Below are positions 1-9,132 of a stretch of DNA of 64,000 nt, piece by piece. A program made the translations under genes and the position numbers. Source of the stretch: an uncultured Methylopila sp. GTDB lineage: Bacteria; Pseudomonadota; Alphaproteobacteria; Rhizobiales; Methylopilaceae. The notes below the pieces were generated by a model that was not told where the DNA came from, ran no database searches, and saw only the letters and a program-made list of their open reading frames with translations. The stretch is taken from assembly GCA_902168115.1 (NCBI GenBank), contig CABHPB010000080.1, positions 78,869 through 142,868 on the forward strand. Reading direction: 5' to 3'. Position 1 is the first letter of the stretch. Each line of letters begins with the position of its first letter.

Positions 1-1388
1 TGCTTTGCGCCGTCGCCGCGCTTGGCTTTGCGCTGACGCTGGCGCCTCATGTCGAGGCGCAGGCCCAGTCGCTCGAGCAGGCGCTGGCGCGCGCCTACGC
101 GTCCAATCCAACGCTGAATTCCCAGCGTGCGAACGTTCGCGCGGTCGATGAGCAGGTGCCGCAGGCGCTGTCCGGCTACCGTCCGACGGTTTCGGTGACG
201 GCGGACGCCGGCATCCAGCGCACCAACGCCAAGATCAAGGCGGACGGCCTGCAGCCGGCCCAGACGCTGAACGTCACCAACAAGCCGCGCGGCTTTGGCG
301 TCCAGGCCGACCAGACGCTGTTCGACGGCTTTCGCACCAAGAATCAGGTCCGCACGGCCGAGTCGAACATCCTCGCGGCCCGCGAGGAGCTTCGGAACAG
401 CGAGCAGAACGTCCTGTTCGACGTCGCCCAGGCCTATATGGACGTCCTGCGGGACTACGCTCTCCTCGACATCCGCCGGAACAACGTCGACGTCCTCAGG
501 GAAGAGCTCCGCGCCGCGAACGAGCGGTTCAAGGTCGGCGAGGTGACGCGCACCGACACGGCGCAGGCCGAGGCGCGCGTCCAGGGCGCGCTGACCGCCG
601 TCAGCCAGGCGGAAGCGCAGCTCAACACCAGCCGCGCGACATACCGGCAGGTCGTCGGCGACGACATCAGCCGCCCGAAGGCGGCCCGGTCGGTGGACAA
701 GTTCCTGCCGAAGAATCTCGGTTCGGCGATCAGCCTCAGCCAGGCGCAGCACCCGGCGATTCTTGCGGCGCTGCACGGCGTCGACGCGGCGACGCTGCAG
801 ATCCGCGTGGTCGAGGCCGATCTGATGCCGCAGCTCGGCCTCGAGGCGGCCGCCCAGCGCCGCTGGGACGACAGCTACCAGCTGCCGGACGCGCGCACGA
901 CGGTCGGCTCGGTGGTCGGTCGGCTGACCATCCCGATCTATCAGGGCGGCTCCGTCTCCTCCCGCGTCCGTCAGGCGAAGGAGACCGCAGGCCAGCGCAG
1001 GCTCGACGCCGATTCGGCGCGCGACCAGGTCCGCCAGTCGGTCGTGTCCGCCTGGGGCACCATCCAGGGCGCGACCGCGTCGATCCGCTCGGCGCAGGCG
1101 CAGATCGAAGCCAACCAGGTCGCGCTGAACGGCGTGCGCGAGGAGGCCAAGGTCGGCCAGCGCACCACGCTCGACGTGCTGAACGCCCAGCAGGAAGTGC
1201 TGGTCGCGCGCGAGTCGCTGATCAACGCGCAGCACGACCGCATGGTCGGCGCCTACGCGCTGCTGTCGGCGACCGGCTACCTCTCCGCGGGCCGCCTCGG
1301 CCTCACCGTCGCCAGCTACGACCCCAACGTGCACTACGATCAGGTGCGCGACAAATGGGGCGGGCTGCGCACGCCGGACGGTCGCTGA
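1..1388 (+). CDS. TolC-family outer-membrane efflux/secretion channel, 5'-truncated by the window
   Basis: Outer-membrane trimeric channel of the TolC/BepC family, which completes tripartite efflux pumps or type I secretion systems. The frame is open from position 3 and its first residues form the hydrophobic end of a signal peptide, with probable cleavage after VEAQA. The mature part begins QSLEQALARAYASNP, the usual TolC opening. Two outer_membrane_efflux repeats follow, with long alanine- and glutamine-rich helices and the typical GGSVSSRVRQA and TTLDVLNAQQ motifs in the second. Only the start codon and the first residues of the signal peptide are missing. An internal GTG at 156 is open but cuts into the first repeat, so it is not the start. 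The partner pump genes are not in the window. Confidence 0.93.
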   Translation, partial: LCAVAALGFALTLAPHVEAQAQSLEQALARAYASNPTLNSQRANVRAVDEQVPQALSGYRPTVSVTADAGIQRTNAKIKADGLQPAQTLNVTNKPRGFGVQADQTLFDGFRTKNQVRTAESNILAAREELRNSEQNVLFDVAQAYMDVLRDYALLDIRRNNVDVLREELRAANERFKVGEVTRTDTAQAEARVQGALTAVSQAEAQLNTSRATYRQVVGDDISRPKAARSVDKFLPKNLGSAISLSQAQHPAILAALHGVDAATLQIRVVEADLMPQLGLEAAAQRRWDDSYQLPDARTTVGSVVGRLTIPIYQGGSVSSRVRQAKETAGQRRLDADSARDQVRQSVVSAWGTIQGATASIRSAQAQIEANQVALNGVREEAKVGQRTTLDVLNAQQEVLVARESLINAQHDRMVGAYALLSATGYLSAGRLGLTVASYDPNVHYDQVRDKWGGLRTPDGR

Positions 1389-1559
1389 CGCCACCGTCCC
1401 ACGGAGCTGTGGAGATGGCTCCCCCCGGCTTGTCGTGAGAACCCTCCGACCTGATACTCGCGCCGCGTCGGGGTCGGCGTCTCCCGGCGATTCGGGAGCC
1501 GGACGCGGCGGGCCGCGCCGGCGTTGCAGGGAGCGGCCCCAGAGCGAAGCGGAGAGCGT

Positions 1560-2210
1560 ATGAGCAGCGCGGCCAAGGCTCACGAGCCGACGATGGAGGA
1601 GATCCTGGCGTCCATTCGCCGGATCATCTCCGACGACGACAAGGCGCCGGCCAAGGCAGCCGCGCCGGAGGCCGCGCCAGTCAGGGCGGAGCCCGAAGCA
1701 ATGACAAAACCTGCGGCCGGCAGCGTCGGCCAGGACGACATCGACGCGCTGTTCGCGGCGGCCGACGAGGAGGCCGCCGTCGGGCAGGACGACATCGACG
1801 CCCTGTTCGCCGATCCGCCCGCGGCCAAGCCCGAGCCGCCGGCGCCGCCGCCCGCGCAGTCCTCGGCCGACGAGGACGACCTCGACGTTCTCGAGCTCAC
1901 CGAAGAGATGCGGGCGCCCGCGCCTGGCCCCGTGGCGCCGCCTGCGCCGCGCCCGGCGGTCGCCGCCGCTCCGGCGTCGTACTCGCGCGTCGACGAGGGG
2001 CTGATCTCCGCGACCGTCGGCGATCAGGTCTCGAACGCCTTCGGCTCGCTCGCCCACACCGTGCTCGCCGGCAACGCCAAGACGCTCGACGACATCGTGC
2101 GGGAGATGCTGCGGCCCATGCTGAGGGCGTGGCTCGACGACAACCTGCCGCCGATGGTCGAGCGGTTGGTGCGCGCCGAGATCGAGCGCGTGGCGCGCGG
2201 CGGCAGATAG
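1560..2210 (+). CDS. PopZ-like cell-pole organising protein (DUF2497)
   Basis: 216-residue member of the PopZ/DUF2497 family, polar scaffolds that self-assemble and recruit client proteins in alphaproteobacteria. The N terminus carries the signature EPTMEEILASIRRIISDDD (residues 9-27), the client-binding helix in PopZ. Residues about 30-150 are acidic and rich in proline and alanine, as expected of the disordered spacer. Residues about 150-216 form the helical assembly region, including LDDIVREMLRPMLRAWLDDN. The spacer holds the sequence VGQDDIDALFA twice. ATG 1560 is chosen because it gives the canonical N terminus; the frame is open further upstream but that stretch is not conserved in character. 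The position upstream of valS is common in this order. Confidence 0.9.
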   Translation: MSSAAKAHEPTMEEILASIRRIISDDDKAPAKAAAPEAAPVRAEPEAMTKPAAGSVGQDDIDALFAAADEEAAVGQDDIDALFADPPAAKPEPPAPPPAQSSADEDDLDVLELTEEMRAPAPGPVAPPAPRPAVAAAPASYSRVDEGLISATVGDQVSNAFGSLAHTVLAGNAKTLDDIVREMLRPMLRAWLDDNLPPMVERLVRAEIERVARGGR

Positions 2211-2228
2211 CAGGCGAGGGGCCGGCCC

Positions 2229-2477
2229 ATGAAGAACGGCGTCGCCTATTTCGGACACAAGGTCGATCCCCGCAGGGACGACGTCGTCTATCTCTGCCTC
2301 GACCGGTGCATCCGGCTCGACGGCGCCCGCGACATGCTGATCAGCTTCGACCTCAAGAGCTCGGACGAGATTGACGAGGCGGTTTCAGAGCTTCGCAAGC
2401 AGCTCGAGTCCGCCGGAAAGCTCGCCAAGGCCGCGCTCAAGGAGCGCACCGGCCGCCGCAAGGGCAAGCACGCCTGA
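2229..2477 (+). CDS. small conserved hypothetical protein
   Basis: 82-residue soluble protein of unknown function, 18 bases after the popZ-like gene and in the same direction, so probably co-transcribed. The N-terminal half contains a VVYLCLDRCIRLDGARDML segment that looks like a small alpha/beta fold with two cysteines. The C-terminal half is a charged helix ending in a very basic tail (ERTGRRKGKHA) that could bind nucleic acid. No export signal or membrane segment is visible. Codon use matches its neighbours. I do not recognise a named family. Confidence 0.65.
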   Translation: MKNGVAYFGHKVDPRRDDVVYLCLDRCIRLDGARDMLISFDLKSSDEIDEAVSELRKQLESAGKLAKAALKERTGRRKGKHA

Positions 2478-2579
2478 CGCTTCGCAGCCGCCGGCCTTGA
2501 CGCCCGCCCGGCGCTTCGCTTCAAGAGCCTCCCCCTTTGAACGCGAAGAACGGCCCTCGGGCCGGGACAGCCTGACGAC

Positions 2580-5273
2580 ATGCTCGAAAAGACCTACGCA
2601 CCGGCCGACATCGAGCCACGGATCGCCGCGCGATGGGACGAGGCCGGCGCGTTCAAGGCTGGCGCAGGCGCCAAGGCCGGCGCGAAGCCGTTCTCCGTCG
2701 TCATCCCGCCGCCGAACGTCACCGGCTCGCTCCATATGGGGCACGCGCTCAACAACACGCTGCAGGACGTGCTCGTCCGCTACCAGCGCATGCGCGGCCG
2801 CGACGTGCTCTGGCAGCCGGGAACGGACCACGCCGGCATCGCCACCCAGATGGTCGTCGAGCGCCAGCTGATGGAGCGCCAGCTCCCCGGCCGCCGCGAC
2901 ATGGGCCGCGAGAAGTTCATCGAGCGGGTGTGGGAGTGGAAGGCGGAATCGGGCGGCACGATCGTCGGGCAGCTGCGCCGCCTCGGCGCCTCATGCGACT
3001 GGTCGCGCGAGCGCTTCACCATGGACGAGGGGCTTTCGCGCGCCGTCACCAAGCTGTTCGTGAAAATGCATCGCGAGGGGCTGATCTATCGCGACAAGCG
3101 CCTCGTGAACTGGGACCCGAAGCTGCAGACCGCGATCTCGGACATCGAGGTCCAGTCGATCGAGACCAAGGGCCATCTCTGGCACCTGCGCTACCCGATC
3201 GAGGGTTCCGACGAGTCGATCGTCGTCGCCACCACGCGACCCGAGACGATGCTCGGCGACTCGGGCGTCGCGGTGCATCCCGAGGACGAGCGCTACAGGC
3301 ATCTCGTCGGCAAGAACGTGATCCTGCCGCTGGTCGGCCGGAAGATCCCGATCGTCGCGGACGAGTATTCCGATCCCGAGAAGGGCACCGGCGCGGTCAA
3401 GATCACGCCGGCGCACGACTTCAACGATTTCGAGGTCGGCAAGCGTCACGGGCTCCCGCTGATCAACATCCTCGACGCGGAAGGCAAGCTCGCGGTCGCC
3501 GGCAACGAAGCGTTCCTCGACGGCGTCCCGCCGTCCGCGGATCTCGACCTCGTCCTCGCGATGCAGGGGATCGACCGCGCCGAGGCGCGCAAGCGCGTTC
3601 TGGCGCTGTTGGAGGAGCGCGACCTGATGATCGAGGCCGAACCGCACGTCCATCAGGTGCCGCATGGCGACCGCTCGGGCGTCGTGATCGAGCCGTTCCT
3701 GACCGACCAGTGGTATGTCGACGCCGAGAAGCTCGCGGTCGAGGCGATGGCGGCGGTGCGCGACGGGCGGACGAAGTTCACGCCGGAGAACTGGTCGAAG
3801 ACCTATTTCGACTGGATGGAGAACATCCAGCCCTGGTGCGTGTCACGCCAGCTGTGGTGGGGCCACCGCATCCCGGCCTGGTTCGGGCCGGACGGGACGA
3901 TTTTCGTCGAGGAGACAGAAGCCGAGGCGCTGGCGGCGGCCGAGAAGCTTTTCGGCGCGCCGACGGAGCTCACCCGCGACGAGGACGTGCTCGACACCTG
4001 GTTCTCCTCGGGCCTGTGGCCGTTCTCGACCATGGGCTGGCCGGACGAGACGCCGGAGCTCGCCAAGTACTATCCAACCTCCGTGCTCGTCACCGGCTTC
4101 GACATCATCTTCTTCTGGGTCGCCCGGATGATGATGATGGGCCTTTACGTGACCGACGAAGTCCCCTTCGCCGACGTCTACATCCACGCGCTCGTCCGGG
4201 ACGAGAAGGGCGCCAAGATGTCGAAGTCGAAGGGCAACGTCATCGACCCGCTGGAACTCGCCGACCAGTACGGCGCGGACGCGCTGCGCTTCACTCTGGC
4301 GGCGATGGCGGCGCAGGGGCGCGACATCAAGCTCGCGACCTCGCGCGTCGAGGGCTACCGCAACTTCGCGACCAAGCTCTGGAACGCCTCGCGTTTCGCC
4401 GAGATGAACGGCTCGGCCCCGGTCGCAGGCTTCGACCCGAAGTCGGTCAAGGCGACGCTCAACCGCTGGATCCTCGGCGAGGCCGAGAAGGCCGCCGCCG
4501 AAACGACCGCGGCGATCGAGGCGTTCCGCTTCAACGACGCGGCGGCGGCGGTCTACCGCTTCGTCTGGAACGTGGTCTGCGACTGGTATGTCGAACTGGC
4601 GAAGCCCGTGCTCCAGAGCGAGGACGGCGGCGAGGAAGCTGTCGAGACCCGCGAGACGCTGGCCCATGTGCTCGACGTCTCCGCGGCGCTGCTGCACCCG
4701 TTCATGCCGTTCATGACCGAGGAGCTTTGGGCCGCGCGGGCGCCGCGCGACTCGATGCTCGCTCTGTCGCCGTGGCCGGAGTTGTCCGGGTTCGCCGACA
4801 GGGATGCCGAGAACGAGATCGGCTGGCTGGTCGAGCTCGTGACCGAGCTTCGCTCCGCCCGCACCGAGATGGGCGTCGCGCCGGGCGCGACGCTGCCGCT
4901 CGTGCTGGTCGGCGTCGACGACGCGACCCGCGCGCGGGCCGAGCGCGCCGCGCCGACGCTCGCCCGCATCGCACGCGTCTCGAACGTCTCCTTCGCCGAC
5001 GACGCGCCGAAGGGCGCGATCCAGCTGCTCGTGCGCGGGGAAGTGGTCGCGGTTCCGCTGGAAGGCGTGGTCGACCTTGCCGCCGAGCGCGCGCGCCTCG
5101 CCAAGGAGCGCGAGAAGACGCAGGGCGAGATCAAGCGCATCGACGGCAAGCTCTCGAACGAGAGCTTCGTCGCGCGGGCGCCGGAGGAGGTCGTCGAGGG
5201 CGAGCGCGAGAAGCGCGCCGACTACGAGGCGCGTCTCGGCAAGATCGAGGCGGCACTGCGCCAGCTCGGCTGA
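2580..5273 (+). CDS. valS: valyl-tRNA synthetase
   Basis: Charges tRNA-Val with valine using ATP, in the cytoplasm. The 897-residue length suits the family. The class I signatures are present: PPPNVTGSLHMGHALNN with the HMGH box at residues 52-55, and KMSKS at residues 546-550. The editing (CP1) domain lies between them (GDSGVAVHPEDERY, about residue 225). The anticodon-binding domain and a C-terminal coiled coil (EGVVDLAAERARLAKEREK) complete the protein. The start at 2580 gives the usual MLEKTYAPADIE opening. An equally long open frame shifted by two bases inside this gene is only a GC-rich shadow. Confidence 0.98.
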   Translation: MLEKTYAPADIEPRIAARWDEAGAFKAGAGAKAGAKPFSVVIPPPNVTGSLHMGHALNNTLQDVLVRYQRMRGRDVLWQPGTDHAGIATQMVVERQLMERQLPGRRDMGREKFIERVWEWKAESGGTIVGQLRRLGASCDWSRERFTMDEGLSRAVTKLFVKMHREGLIYRDKRLVNWDPKLQTAISDIEVQSIETKGHLWHLRYPIEGSDESIVVATTRPETMLGDSGVAVHPEDERYRHLVGKNVILPLVGRKIPIVADEYSDPEKGTGAVKITPAHDFNDFEVGKRHGLPLINILDAEGKLAVAGNEAFLDGVPPSADLDLVLAMQGIDRAEARKRVLALLEERDLMIEAEPHVHQVPHGDRSGVVIEPFLTDQWYVDAEKLAVEAMAAVRDGRTKFTPENWSKTYFDWMENIQPWCVSRQLWWGHRIPAWFGPDGTIFVEETEAEALAAAEKLFGAPTELTRDEDVLDTWFSSGLWPFSTMGWPDETPELAKYYPTSVLVTGFDIIFFWVARMMMMGLYVTDEVPFADVYIHALVRDEKGAKMSKSKGNVIDPLELADQYGADALRFTLAAMAAQGRDIKLATSRVEGYRNFATKLWNASRFAEMNGSAPVAGFDPKSVKATLNRWILGEAEKAAAETTAAIEAFRFNDAAAAVYRFVWNVVCDWYVELAKPVLQSEDGGEEAVETRETLAHVLDVSAALLHPFMPFMTEELWAARAPRDSMLALSPWPELSGFADRDAENEIGWLVELVTELRSARTEMGVAPGATLPLVLVGVDDATRARAERAAPTLARIARVSNVSFADDAPKGAIQLLVRGEVVAVPLEGVVDLAAERARLAKEREKTQGEIKRIDGKLSNESFVARAPEEVVEGEREKRADYEARLGKIEAALRQLG

Positions 5274-5355
5274 CGCGCGGAGCGTTCGGTCGCACTGTCG
5301 AAGGTTCGAACCGCTCTATCTGACCCCGCGGGGCGTCGGACAGGGCTGGTTCGAC

Positions 5356-6945
5356 ATGTTTACGCGACGCGACGCAGTTGCGCTGATCGGAGCGGGAGGC
5401 GCTTTTGCGCCCGGCTTCGCGCGCGCGGAGCCGCCTTCGGGCGGTCAGCCCAAATTCGCTCAGGGACCGGGAGGGCGCGTCGTGTTCGACCATGGCCTGG
5501 TGATCGAGCGCGCGCGGCAGCTCGCGAGTCAGCCTTACGCCAAGCCGGGGCCGGCCCTGCCGCCCGAGATGGACCAGCTGTCTTTCGACGCCTACCGCGC
5601 CATCCGCTTCAAGCGCGATCGCGCCTATTTCGGCCAGTCGAAGAGCGGGTTCCGGGTCGAGCTCTTCCATCGCGGCTTCCTGTTCAAGACGCCGGTGGTC
5701 GTGAACCTCATCCGCGACGGCGTGCCGGCGTCGATCCCGTACGATCCGTCGCTGTTCGATTTTGGCGAGACCAAGATCAAGGGCCGCCTGCCGGTCGACT
5801 TCGGCTATGCGGGCCTCAGGGTGCTCTACCCGCTGAACCGGCCGACCGTGATGGACGAGCTCGCGGTGTTCGTCGGCGCGAGCTACTTCCGGGTGCTCGG
5901 CAAGGGTCAGCAATACGGCATCTCCGCCCGCGGAATCGCGATCGGGACAGGCGACGACAAGCCGGAGGAGTTTCCGGATTTCCGCGAGTTCTGGCTCGAG
6001 GAGCCGGAGGCGAACGCGTCCGAACTCGTCGTCCACGCCTTGCTCGACGGGCCGTCTCTGGCCGGCGCCTATCGCATGGTGTTCACACCGGGCGACGAGA
6101 CCACGGTGTCGGTCGGCGCGACCCTTTTTCCGCGAGCCGAGATCCCGAAACTTGGGGTCGCCGCGCTCACCTCCATGTTCTTCTACGGCGAGAACGATCG
6201 CGCCCAGTACCGCGGCTTCCGCCCCGAGGTGCATGATTCCGACGGCCTGCTGGTGAAGTCGGACGCTGGCGAGTGGACCTGGCGGCCGCTGATGAACCCG
6301 ACCGAGCTCAGGAAGACGCCCTTTCCGGGCGAAAACGTCCGCGGCTTCGGCCTGCTGCAGCGCGACCGGAAGTTTGAGCACTATCAGGACCTCGAGGTCC
6401 GCTATGACCTGCGGCCGAGCTACTGGATCGAGCCGGACGGCGACTGGGGGCCGGGGAGGGTGGAGCTCGTCGAGATCCCGACGGCGGCGGAGACCTTCGA
6501 CAACATAGCCGCCTATTGGGTTCCGGAGGCGACCCCGAAACCCGGAGAGACGATCCGCCGGAACTACGTCATCCGCTCGCTGAAACTGGCGGAAAACGTC
6601 ACGCCCAAGGCGAGGGCGCTGCACACCTTCGTCGCCGAGCCGCGCGCGTCAGGCGGCGTCGACCAGGGCCCGGAAAACGTCCGGCGGTTCATCGTCGACT
6701 TCGCGGGCGGCGACCTCGGCTACTGGCTGGACGACCCGAAGAGGGTCGTCACCGAAACCAGCGCGAGCGCCGGCAAGATCAACGCGGCCTATGTGACGCC
6801 GAATCCCGAAACCGGCGGCTTCCGCCTGTTCCTCGACCACGAGCTCGAGAAGCCGGGCGAGGAGGCGGTGCTGCGCGGCGTCCTGAAAGTCGGCGGCTCG
6901 ACGCTCACCGAGACCTGGACGTTTGTCTGGAAGCGTCCGGGCTGA
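5356..6945 (+). CDS. opgG: glucan biosynthesis protein OpgG/OpgD (MdoG family), Tat-exported
   Basis: Periplasmic protein of the OpgG/OpgD family, which shapes the beta-glucan backbone of osmoregulated periplasmic glucans. The 529-residue product begins with a twin-arginine signal (TRRDAVALIGAGGAF, cleaved near ARA), so it is exported folded through the TatABC system encoded at 22-24 kb. The mature protein opens with FDHGLVIERARQLA and contains the family's FYGENDRAQYRGFRPEVHDSDG and DLRPSYWIEP motifs, then a C-terminal Ig-like domain. ATG 5356 is chosen because it places the RR pair at residues 4-5. No OpgH glucosyltransferase lies next to it. Confidence 0.93.
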   Translation: MFTRRDAVALIGAGGAFAPGFARAEPPSGGQPKFAQGPGGRVVFDHGLVIERARQLASQPYAKPGPALPPEMDQLSFDAYRAIRFKRDRAYFGQSKSGFRVELFHRGFLFKTPVVVNLIRDGVPASIPYDPSLFDFGETKIKGRLPVDFGYAGLRVLYPLNRPTVMDELAVFVGASYFRVLGKGQQYGISARGIAIGTGDDKPEEFPDFREFWLEEPEANASELVVHALLDGPSLAGAYRMVFTPGDETTVSVGATLFPRAEIPKLGVAALTSMFFYGENDRAQYRGFRPEVHDSDGLLVKSDAGEWTWRPLMNPTELRKTPFPGENVRGFGLLQRDRKFEHYQDLEVRYDLRPSYWIEPDGDWGPGRVELVEIPTAAETFDNIAAYWVPEATPKPGETIRRNYVIRSLKLAENVTPKARALHTFVAEPRASGGVDQGPENVRRFIVDFAGGDLGYWLDDPKRVVTETSASAGKINAAYVTPNPETGGFRLFLDHELEKPGEEAVLRGVLKVGGSTLTETWTFVWKRPG

Positions 6946-6955
6946 AGACGGCGCG

Positions 6956-7495
6956 TTACGCCCGAATCTCGACCGGCGTGCCGTCCGGGACCGCGCGCCA
7001 GAGCTCGTCCATCTCGCGGTCGGTGACGGCGACGCAGCCGTCCGTCCAGTTCACGAGGCGATGCAGGCGGCCGAGCCATCCCCAGCCGTTCATGATTCCG
7101 TGGATCATGATGTCGCCGCCGGGCGGGACGCCCTGCGCGGCTGCGGCCAGCACCTGCTGCGGCTCGGGGTAGCTCACCCGCAGCGACAGATGAGCGACGC
7201 TGTCGGGATTGCGCCCCGTGATGCGGTAGCTGCCTTCCGGCGTTCGTCCGTCACCCTCGCGGTTTTTCTGACCCGGATTGCCCCATCCGATCGCGACCCG
7301 ATAGGTCTTCAATGGCTTGGCCGCGGCGTACAGCGTCAGCCGGCGCGCGGCCTTCTCCACCACGATCCGGTCGGCCAGCGCGCCTGAAGCCAAGGGCGGC
7401 TGATCGGAGCCGCGCGAATAGGCGAAGGCGGCGCCCGCCAGCGCTGCCGCGGCGACGACGAAGGCCGCCAGAATCATGCGTCCGGTTCGGGCCAT
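6956..7495 (-). CDS. L,D-transpeptidase (YkuD domain)
   Basis: Predicted periplasmic L,D-transpeptidase that cross-links peptidoglycan stem peptides or anchors proteins to them. The 179-residue product has an N-terminal signal anchor (MILAAFVVAAAALAGAAFAY) followed directly by one YkuD domain. The family motif is clear near the C terminus: MIHGIMNG, then NWTDGCVAVTDREMDEL, where the cysteine is the catalytic nucleophile. Start ATG 7495 puts the signal at the N terminus and has an AAGGAA ribosome site; the frame is also open to 7567. It converges tail to tail with opgG. Confidence 0.9.
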   Translation of the reverse strand: MARTGRMILAAFVVAAAALAGAAFAYSRGSDQPPLASGALADRIVVEKAARRLTLYAAAKPLKTYRVAIGWGNPGQKNREGDGRTPEGSYRITGRNPDSVAHLSLRVSYPEPQQVLAAAAQGVPPGGDIMIHGIMNGWGWLGRLHRLVNWTDGCVAVTDREMDELWRAVPDGTPVEIRA

Positions 7496-7623
7496 CCGGG
7501 ATGGGTTCCTTTGCGCGCGCGTCGATCCGCTTGATTTCGCCAGACGCGCACGGCGGGATTTTGACAAGCCGTTGGCGCCGACCGATGTTCGCGGCCCGAA
7601 AGGCGACGGCGGGACGGAGCGCC

Positions 7624-8895
7624 TTGGACGTTCTCTTCATTCACAACAACTTCCCCGGCCAGTTCGTTCATGTCGCGAGGGCCTTCGCCGCGCGGCCGGG
7701 CGTGCGCGTCTTCGCCGTCGGCGGGCCGACCGCCAAGGCGCCGCCGAAGGTCACCGTCGCGGCCTACCGGATTCCGAAGGACCTGCCGAAGCCCGGCCAT
7801 CCGCTGACCGAGCGCTTCAACTCCGACGTGATCCGCGGAGAGCTCGCCGCCGGCGCCATGCAGCGGCTGCAGCGCGAGGTCGGCTGCGATCCGGCGCTCG
7901 TCGCCGGCCACACCGGCTGGGGCGAGACGCTGTTCGCGCGCGACCTGTTTCCGCGCGCCCGCCATGTCGCCTTCTGCGAGTTCTTCTACAAGGCGGAAGG
8001 GTCGGACGTCGGATTCGATCCGGAGTTCCCGGACGCCGGCCTCAGGACCGCGCTGAGAATCCGCGCCAAGAACGCCGGCATGCTCACCGCGCTCGCCGCC
8101 GCCGACCGCGGCCTCACGCCGACCGAATGGCAGCGGGCGCAGCACCCGCAGTTTCTGCAGGAGCGCATCTCCGTCATCCACGACGGCGTCGACACCGACG
8201 CGGCCTGCGCGAAGCCCAATGCGCGCTTCACCGTGCCCAACACTGATCTCGTCCTGCGCCCGCGCGACGAGGTGATCACCTTCGTGAACCGGCAGCTCGA
8301 ACCCTATCGCGGCTATCACGTCTTCATGCGCGCGCTGCCGGAGATCCTGAAGCGCAGGCCGGAGGCGCATGTCCTCATCGTCGGCGGCAACGGCGTCTCC
8401 TACGGACGCAAGCCGCCCGACGGAAAGAGCTGGCGCACAATCTTCCTCGACGAGGTGCGGGACCGGATCGACATGAGCCGCGTCCATTTCCTCGGTCAGA
8501 TCCCCAAGCCCGACTTCCTGTCGATGCTGCAGGTCTCGAGCTGCCACGTGTATCTGACCTACCCGTTCGTGCTGTCCTGGTCGCTGCTGGAGGCGATGGC
8601 CGCCGAATGCCTGATCGTCGCCTCCGGCACCCAGCCGGTGCGCGAGGTCATCGACGACGGCGTCGAGGGCCGGCTCGTTGATTTCTTCGACGTCTCCGCG
8701 CTGTCGGAGATGGTGGTCGACACGTTGGCGAGGCGCGAGGAGTTCGGCGCGATGCGGCGCGCGGCGCGGGCGAGGGCGCTCGCCGGCTACGACCTGCGGC
8801 GGGTCTGCCTGCCGCGGCAGATGGCGTTCTACGATGGACTGCTCGGCGGGCCGGCCGGGACAAGTCTAGCGCCCGAATTCGCGCCCGTGGCCTAA
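7624..8895 (+). CDS. family 4 glycosyltransferase (Glyco_trans_4_3 N-terminal type)
   Basis: Cytoplasmic GT-B glycosyltransferase of 423 residues. It opens with DVLFIHNNFPGQFVHVARAF, typical of glycosyltransferases with the Glyco_trans_4_3 N-terminal domain. The donor-binding domain holds EPYRGYHVFMRALPEIL and SWSLLEAMAAECLIVASGTQPVREVI, the E-rich nucleotide-sugar motif of family GT4. TTG 7624 is preferred: it is preceded by GGGACGGAG at good spacing and gives the expected N terminus. An ATG at 7585 is an alternative that adds 13 residues. Donor and acceptor are unknown; there is no adjacent polysaccharide locus here. Confidence 0.87.
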   Translation: MDVLFIHNNFPGQFVHVARAFAARPGVRVFAVGGPTAKAPPKVTVAAYRIPKDLPKPGHPLTERFNSDVIRGELAAGAMQRLQREVGCDPALVAGHTGWGETLFARDLFPRARHVAFCEFFYKAEGSDVGFDPEFPDAGLRTALRIRAKNAGMLTALAAADRGLTPTEWQRAQHPQFLQERISVIHDGVDTDAACAKPNARFTVPNTDLVLRPRDEVITFVNRQLEPYRGYHVFMRALPEILKRRPEAHVLIVGGNGVSYGRKPPDGKSWRTIFLDEVRDRIDMSRVHFLGQIPKPDFLSMLQVSSCHVYLTYPFVLSWSLLEAMAAECLIVASGTQPVREVIDDGVEGRLVDFFDVSALSEMVVDTLARREEFGAMRRAARARALAGYDLRRVCLPRQMAFYDGLLGGPAGTSLAPEFAPVA

Positions 8896-9132
8896 ACGAC
8901 ACAGAGTCGTCGCGGCCCGTTCATCTCGCCCAAATCGCCCCCATTACGCCACAAACCGGCGGCTTTTACCGGTGTAACCTGCTGAAAGAAAACGCGATCT
9001 TGGTTAACGCCGGTCGGGGGACCGGACGCCAAGAAAATCAAAGGGTTAGGTGGCCGCCAGCCGGCCGGGCCCGAGGAAACCGTCAGCAGGGCGGGTCGAT
9101 TGGGGAGCGTTCCCCGAGGGGTGCGTAAGAGT

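Noticed and set aside
2633..5323. An 896-codon open frame overlapping valS on the same strand
   Set aside because: It is extremely Arg-rich with no domain, and is the +2 shadow of valS, which has complete class I synthetase motifs.
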